Shown piece by piece: positions 49,421 through 52,974 of a DNA stretch of 52,974 bases. Source of the DNA: Rhodospirillaceae bacterium TMED23 (GTDB taxonomy: Bacteria > Pseudomonadota > Alphaproteobacteria > Rhodospirillales > UBA2165); contig NHCC01000012.1 of the NCBI GenBank assembly GCA_002168115.1, positions 204,755-257,728 of the forward strand. The letters are read 5' to 3'. Below the pieces are notes generated by a model. The model was given only the letters and a program-made list of their open reading frames with translations. It was not told the DNA's origin and did no database searches. How positions within the stretch are numbered: position 1 is the stretch's first letter; each line of letters begins with the position of its first letter. Position numbers and translations under genes: made by a program.

Positions 49421-51154
49421 TCAAGTTTTTGGGATTACCGGCAAGAGAATAAATGGCTGTTTGTCTTCGCCAAAATGCAATGTTACCTCATTATCAAAAA
49501 TCTTGACGGGGCGATCATCTGGATCATCGTGCAAAAAGGGGCCGACGCCTGTGAAAGCATTTTTCATATTTGAAAGTCCCGAGTCTACTGGTCCCGGGTA
49601 GACATAATCTTTCCCTCGGACACTTAAAGCTAATCGATATCCTTTAGGCACCACAATACATGTTGGCCAGATCTCAATATCAAGCGGATAAATCTGATCT
49701 GGAATTAATGGTTGTCTTTCATCGTGGGTATGATACGGCCTCCATTCTTCACTTTTCTCGCTATCAACTTTGCGATGCGATGCTCTCAACCAACCTTGAC
49801 CAACAGGCGTATGTGGGTCAAGCGCTCCCTGAAATGTAATTTCCTTAAGATCAGGGGTAAAAATACGCATAATAAGAAATAGATCCGCATCTTTTGTATC
49901 AGATGATATCCAAAGTTTTGCTGCCATCGGTCCAGTAATTTCCATCTCGGAATCTAAAGGTCGAGACATAAAAGTTAAACCATCCGAAAGCCCCTTATAG
50001 GATAATGTAGTCTCTTCATTACCTTTGTCTAAACTAAGAGCTGCATTACTTGCATTCAAATAAAACTTCGTCCACTGGGTCTGTTTCAAAGGCCAATTAT
50101 TTTCAAACCGCTCGACAAACTTCTCCCCTGGATGCCGAACTTGCAACTGTACTTTAGGCCTTTCATCCCAGCCATTTTCCTTGCCCTTTAAAAAATGATC
50201 AAAAAAGGCAAGCTGTATTTGACGCCCATAATCAGTATAAAACTCAGTCCAGTGTTCAATACCATGAACTTCCAGCCATTTATTTTTTGTGCCAGCTAAA
50301 TAGTAGCCCTCAAAATTCCCGCGGGGATGCAAACCATTACCCCCCCAATTTGCTGAAGAGAGAAGTGGAACATTAATTTTAGATAGATCTGGGGTACGAT
50401 CTTTCCAATACTTATCGTCTAAAAAGTGTTCAAGGGCGCTCGCACCTAAATCCTCACGATTTGCGCCAAGTTGCTCTTCTGTAAGTGTTTCTGGACCAGA
50501 GACCCAATCACCAGTCATCCTGGACCTCTCGCCACGGGAACCTAACCCATACTGGACACTATGAACCTGCTTATCATACCAATTTTTAACAAAAGTGGTT
50601 AAAATACCACCGTGATGGCTCATATCACGATAGAAATCTACCGCACCTTCCCAAACACACATGGCTGCCAGAGATGGCGGTTGTTCAGCTGCTACTTGCC
50701 ATTGATTAATAGCATAATAGCTAATGCCATTCAGTCCAACCTTTCCTGATGACCAGGGTTCTCTCGCTGCCCATTCGATGCAATCGTAAAAATCTTTAGT
50801 CTCACGCGGGCTCCAACATTCAACATAGCCAGGAGAGCGACCACATCCTCTAGAGTCAACGCGAATACAAATATACCCCTCCGGTACCCACTTTTCAGGA
50901 TCAACAACTTCCCATTGTTGGTATTTATTTGTCGAGTTTGCAGTTACGTCTGGATGCTCTTCTGCCATTCGTTGCCAACATGTAATGTAACCATCTTCAA
51001 AGTGCAGCCACTTTCCGTATGGACCATAACTGATTAACACAGGATAACGGCCTTTATCTAGAGGACGATACACATCACAACGCAGAATTATGCCATCATC
51101 CATCTTAATCGGTACATCCCAATCAATTGCCATATTATCACGAAAATCGGTCAT
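49421..51154 (-). CDS. CocE/NonD-family hydrolase (X-Pro dipeptidyl-peptidase-like alpha/beta hydrolase)
   Basis: MDDGIILRCDVYRPLDKGRYPVLISYGPYGK, VRVDSRGCGRSPG-type motif and GLNGISYYA nucleophile elbow; C-terminal jelly-roll region. Confidence 0.93.
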   Translation of the reverse strand: MTDFRDNMAIDWDVPIKMDDGIILRCDVYRPLDKGRYPVLISYGPYGKWLHFEDGYITCWQRMAEEHPDVTANSTNKYQQWEVVDPEKWVPEGYICIRVDSRGCGRSPGYVECWSPRETKDFYDCIEWAAREPWSSGKVGLNGISYYAINQWQVAAEQPPSLAAMCVWEGAVDFYRDMSHHGGILTTFVKNWYDKQVHSVQYGLGSRGERSRMTGDWVSGPETLTEEQLGANREDLGASALEHFLDDKYWKDRTPDLSKINVPLLSSANWGGNGLHPRGNFEGYYLAGTKNKWLEVHGIEHWTEFYTDYGRQIQLAFFDHFLKGKENGWDERPKVQLQVRHPGEKFVERFENNWPLKQTQWTKFYLNASNAALSLDKGNEETTLSYKGLSDGLTFMSRPLDSEMEITGPMAAKLWISSDTKDADLFLIMRIFTPDLKEITFQGALDPHTPVGQGWLRASHRKVDSEKSEEWRPYHTHDERQPLIPDQIYPLDIEIWPTCIVVPKGYRLALSVRGKDYVYPGPVDSGLSNMKNAFTGVGPFLHDDPDDRPVKIFDNEVTLHFGEDKQPFILLPVIPKT

Positions 51155-51166
51155 AAAAAAATAATC

Positions 51167-52936
51167 CTAAGGAATAATTGGTAGCATTATATACGCTTGA
51201 CGATCAGCACCTGTATGCAATTTGACCGTACCGCCAAAAACTTCAGCAGGCCTATCAACAGGGTCATCATGCTTAAATAGTCCACAGCCGGTCCATCCAG
51301 CATATTCACCAAAATCAGTTCCACTATCACCAGGATAAACATAATCTTTTCCTCGGATGGAAAAGGCTAATCTATAACCTTTGGGAACTACAATACACGT
51401 TGGCCAAACCTCAACGTCCACTTCATAGGTTTCATCTACTTTAAGTGGCTGAATTTCATCATGGGTATGATACGGCCGATAAGGCAAAGATAGGTCTTTA
51501 TCAAGTTTACGATGTGAGCAACGCAGCCAACCTTGAGCCAAAGGAGTGTGCGGATCGAGTGCACCTTGAAATGTCACTTCTTTCATATCGGGACTAAAAG
51601 CCCTTAAAACTAAAAATAAATCGACATCATTTGTCTCTGAAGACACCCATAGTTTTGAGGCGATAGGGCCTGTGATCTCAAGGTCAGCCTCCAACGGATC
51701 CGATAAAAAAGTTAAGCCGTCTGAAAACCCCCCATATTCGGCAGAAGATTGAGCAACCTGTTTTTCAGTTGAAATTGTCATTGTATCCGGATGGACATAG
51801 TATTTTGTCCATTCCGTGCGCGCCAGAGGCCATTCATTCTCGTGGCGCTCAATAAATACTTCATTCGGGTATCTAATCTGAAGTTGGACTTTTGGTTGAC
51901 TCTCTAACCATCCGGTGTCTTCCCCCTTGAGAAAATGACCAAAAAAACGTTTCTGTAAATCAAGCCCATAATCTGTATAAAAGTGCGTCCAATGCTCAAT
52001 CCCGTGAACTTCAAGCCATTTATGATTAGATGCTGAACGCATAAATCCCTCAAAATTTCCCCTTGGATGAAGACCTTGACCACCCCAATTTGCCGAAGAT
52101 AACATAGGTGTTTTAATTTTTGAATGGTCAGGCATACGCGATTGCCAAAAATCATCTGTGTCCAACTTATTGGCCAAGCAGTCTTCGTAAAAATTACGAC
52201 GATTTGCGCCAAGCTCTTCCTCTGTTAATGTTTCGGGACCAGAAACCCAGTCTCCCGTCATACGTGATCGGTGACCTCTTGATCCACGTCCATTTTGCAA
52301 AGTATAAACTTGGGCAGTTGACCAATCTTCAACGAAACCTCTACAGAAAATTCCACCATGCCACGCCATATCGCGATAAAAATCAAGTGCTCCTTCCCAG
52401 GCACACATGGCACTTAAGTGTTTCGGCTGCAAGGCCGCCGTTTGCCATTGATTCTCTGCATAATACGATATTCCATTTAATCCCACTTTACCATTTGACC
52501 AAGATTGAACACCCGCCCAATCAACGCAAATAGATTGATCTTGAGCTTCACGGAGAGACCATATGTCGATAACACCTTGTGAGCGTCCGGCACCCCGCGA
52601 GTCGACCCTAATAACAATATAGTTATCTGGAACCCATTTTTCGGGATCGACTACCTCCCATTGCTGGTACTTGTTAGTTGAATTAGCTGGCACGTCAGGG
52701 CGAGATTCGCACATTCTTCTCCATTGATCTCCATAACCATCTTCAAAGTGTAACCATTTCCCATACGGGCCGTAAGATAAAATTATAGGATATTTGCCCT
52801 CTTTAACTGGCCGATAGACATCGCACCTTAAGATAACGCCATCATCCATTTCAATTGGCACATCCCAATCAATTGCCATTCCATCACGAATATCCGTTCT
52901 ATAACTTTGATCGATTGATTTATTTAAGTCACTCAT
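51167..52936 (-). CDS. CocE/NonD-family hydrolase, tandem paralogue of the neighbouring gene
   Basis: MDDGVILRCDVYRPVKEGKYPIILSYGPYGKWLHFEDGY and GLNGISYYAENQWQ; strong GGAGG upstream of the ATG. Confidence 0.93.
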   Translation of the reverse strand: MSDLNKSIDQSYRTDIRDGMAIDWDVPIEMDDGVILRCDVYRPVKEGKYPIILSYGPYGKWLHFEDGYGDQWRRMCESRPDVPANSTNKYQQWEVVDPEKWVPDNYIVIRVDSRGAGRSQGVIDIWSLREAQDQSICVDWAGVQSWSNGKVGLNGISYYAENQWQTAALQPKHLSAMCAWEGALDFYRDMAWHGGIFCRGFVEDWSTAQVYTLQNGRGSRGHRSRMTGDWVSGPETLTEEELGANRRNFYEDCLANKLDTDDFWQSRMPDHSKIKTPMLSSANWGGQGLHPRGNFEGFMRSASNHKWLEVHGIEHWTHFYTDYGLDLQKRFFGHFLKGEDTGWLESQPKVQLQIRYPNEVFIERHENEWPLARTEWTKYYVHPDTMTISTEKQVAQSSAEYGGFSDGLTFLSDPLEADLEITGPIASKLWVSSETNDVDLFLVLRAFSPDMKEVTFQGALDPHTPLAQGWLRCSHRKLDKDLSLPYRPYHTHDEIQPLKVDETYEVDVEVWPTCIVVPKGYRLAFSIRGKDYVYPGDSGTDFGEYAGWTGCGLFKHDDPVDRPAEVFGGTVKLHTGADRQAYIMLPIIP

Positions 52937-52974
52937 TATATTCCTCCGGTGAACAATCTAATATTTTAATAGAG

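Noticed and set aside
1-52974. tRNA, rRNA, CRISPR, IS or prophage content
   Set aside because: No cloverleaf-like sequence, regular spaced repeats, transposase or phage-like proteins recognised by reading; tRNAscan-SE and ISfinder would confirm.

Overview
This 53 kb AT-rich window looks like one compact bacterial chromosomal segment, probably alphaproteobacterial (inferred from gene content only). It has three blocks. (1) About 1-23.2 kb: a near-complete adenosylcobalamin gene cluster. It mixes early-cobalt genes (cbiX, cbiD, a cbiG-cobJ fusion) with the large late cobaltochelatase subunit cobN. The cobalt transporter pair cbtBA sits behind a clear cobalamin riboswitch, and an unusual FecR-cyclophilin fusion gene is embedded in the cluster. 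(2) About 25.0-41.2 kb: a purine catabolism and uptake island that covers guanine to glyoxylate (NCS2 permease, guaD, BMP-type ABC importer, xdhAB, puuD, uraH, puuE, uraD, alc, allA), with an EamA transporter coupled to allA. (3) About 41.1-52.9 kb, plus a VOC dioxygenase/ubiX pair at 23.3-24.9 kb: an accessory catabolic region with EamA transporters, SDRs, a FAD monooxygenase, an isochorismatase-type amidohydrolase, a luciferase-like oxidoreductase, a cupin and two tandem CocE/NonD hydrolases, substrate unknown. I saw no rRNA, tRNA, CRISPR array, IS element, phage gene or transcription-factor gene. Nothing is a defence-type novel system. The best leads for novelty are the FecR-cyclophilin fusion, the mixed cobalt-insertion gene set, and the unassigned catabolic cluster.
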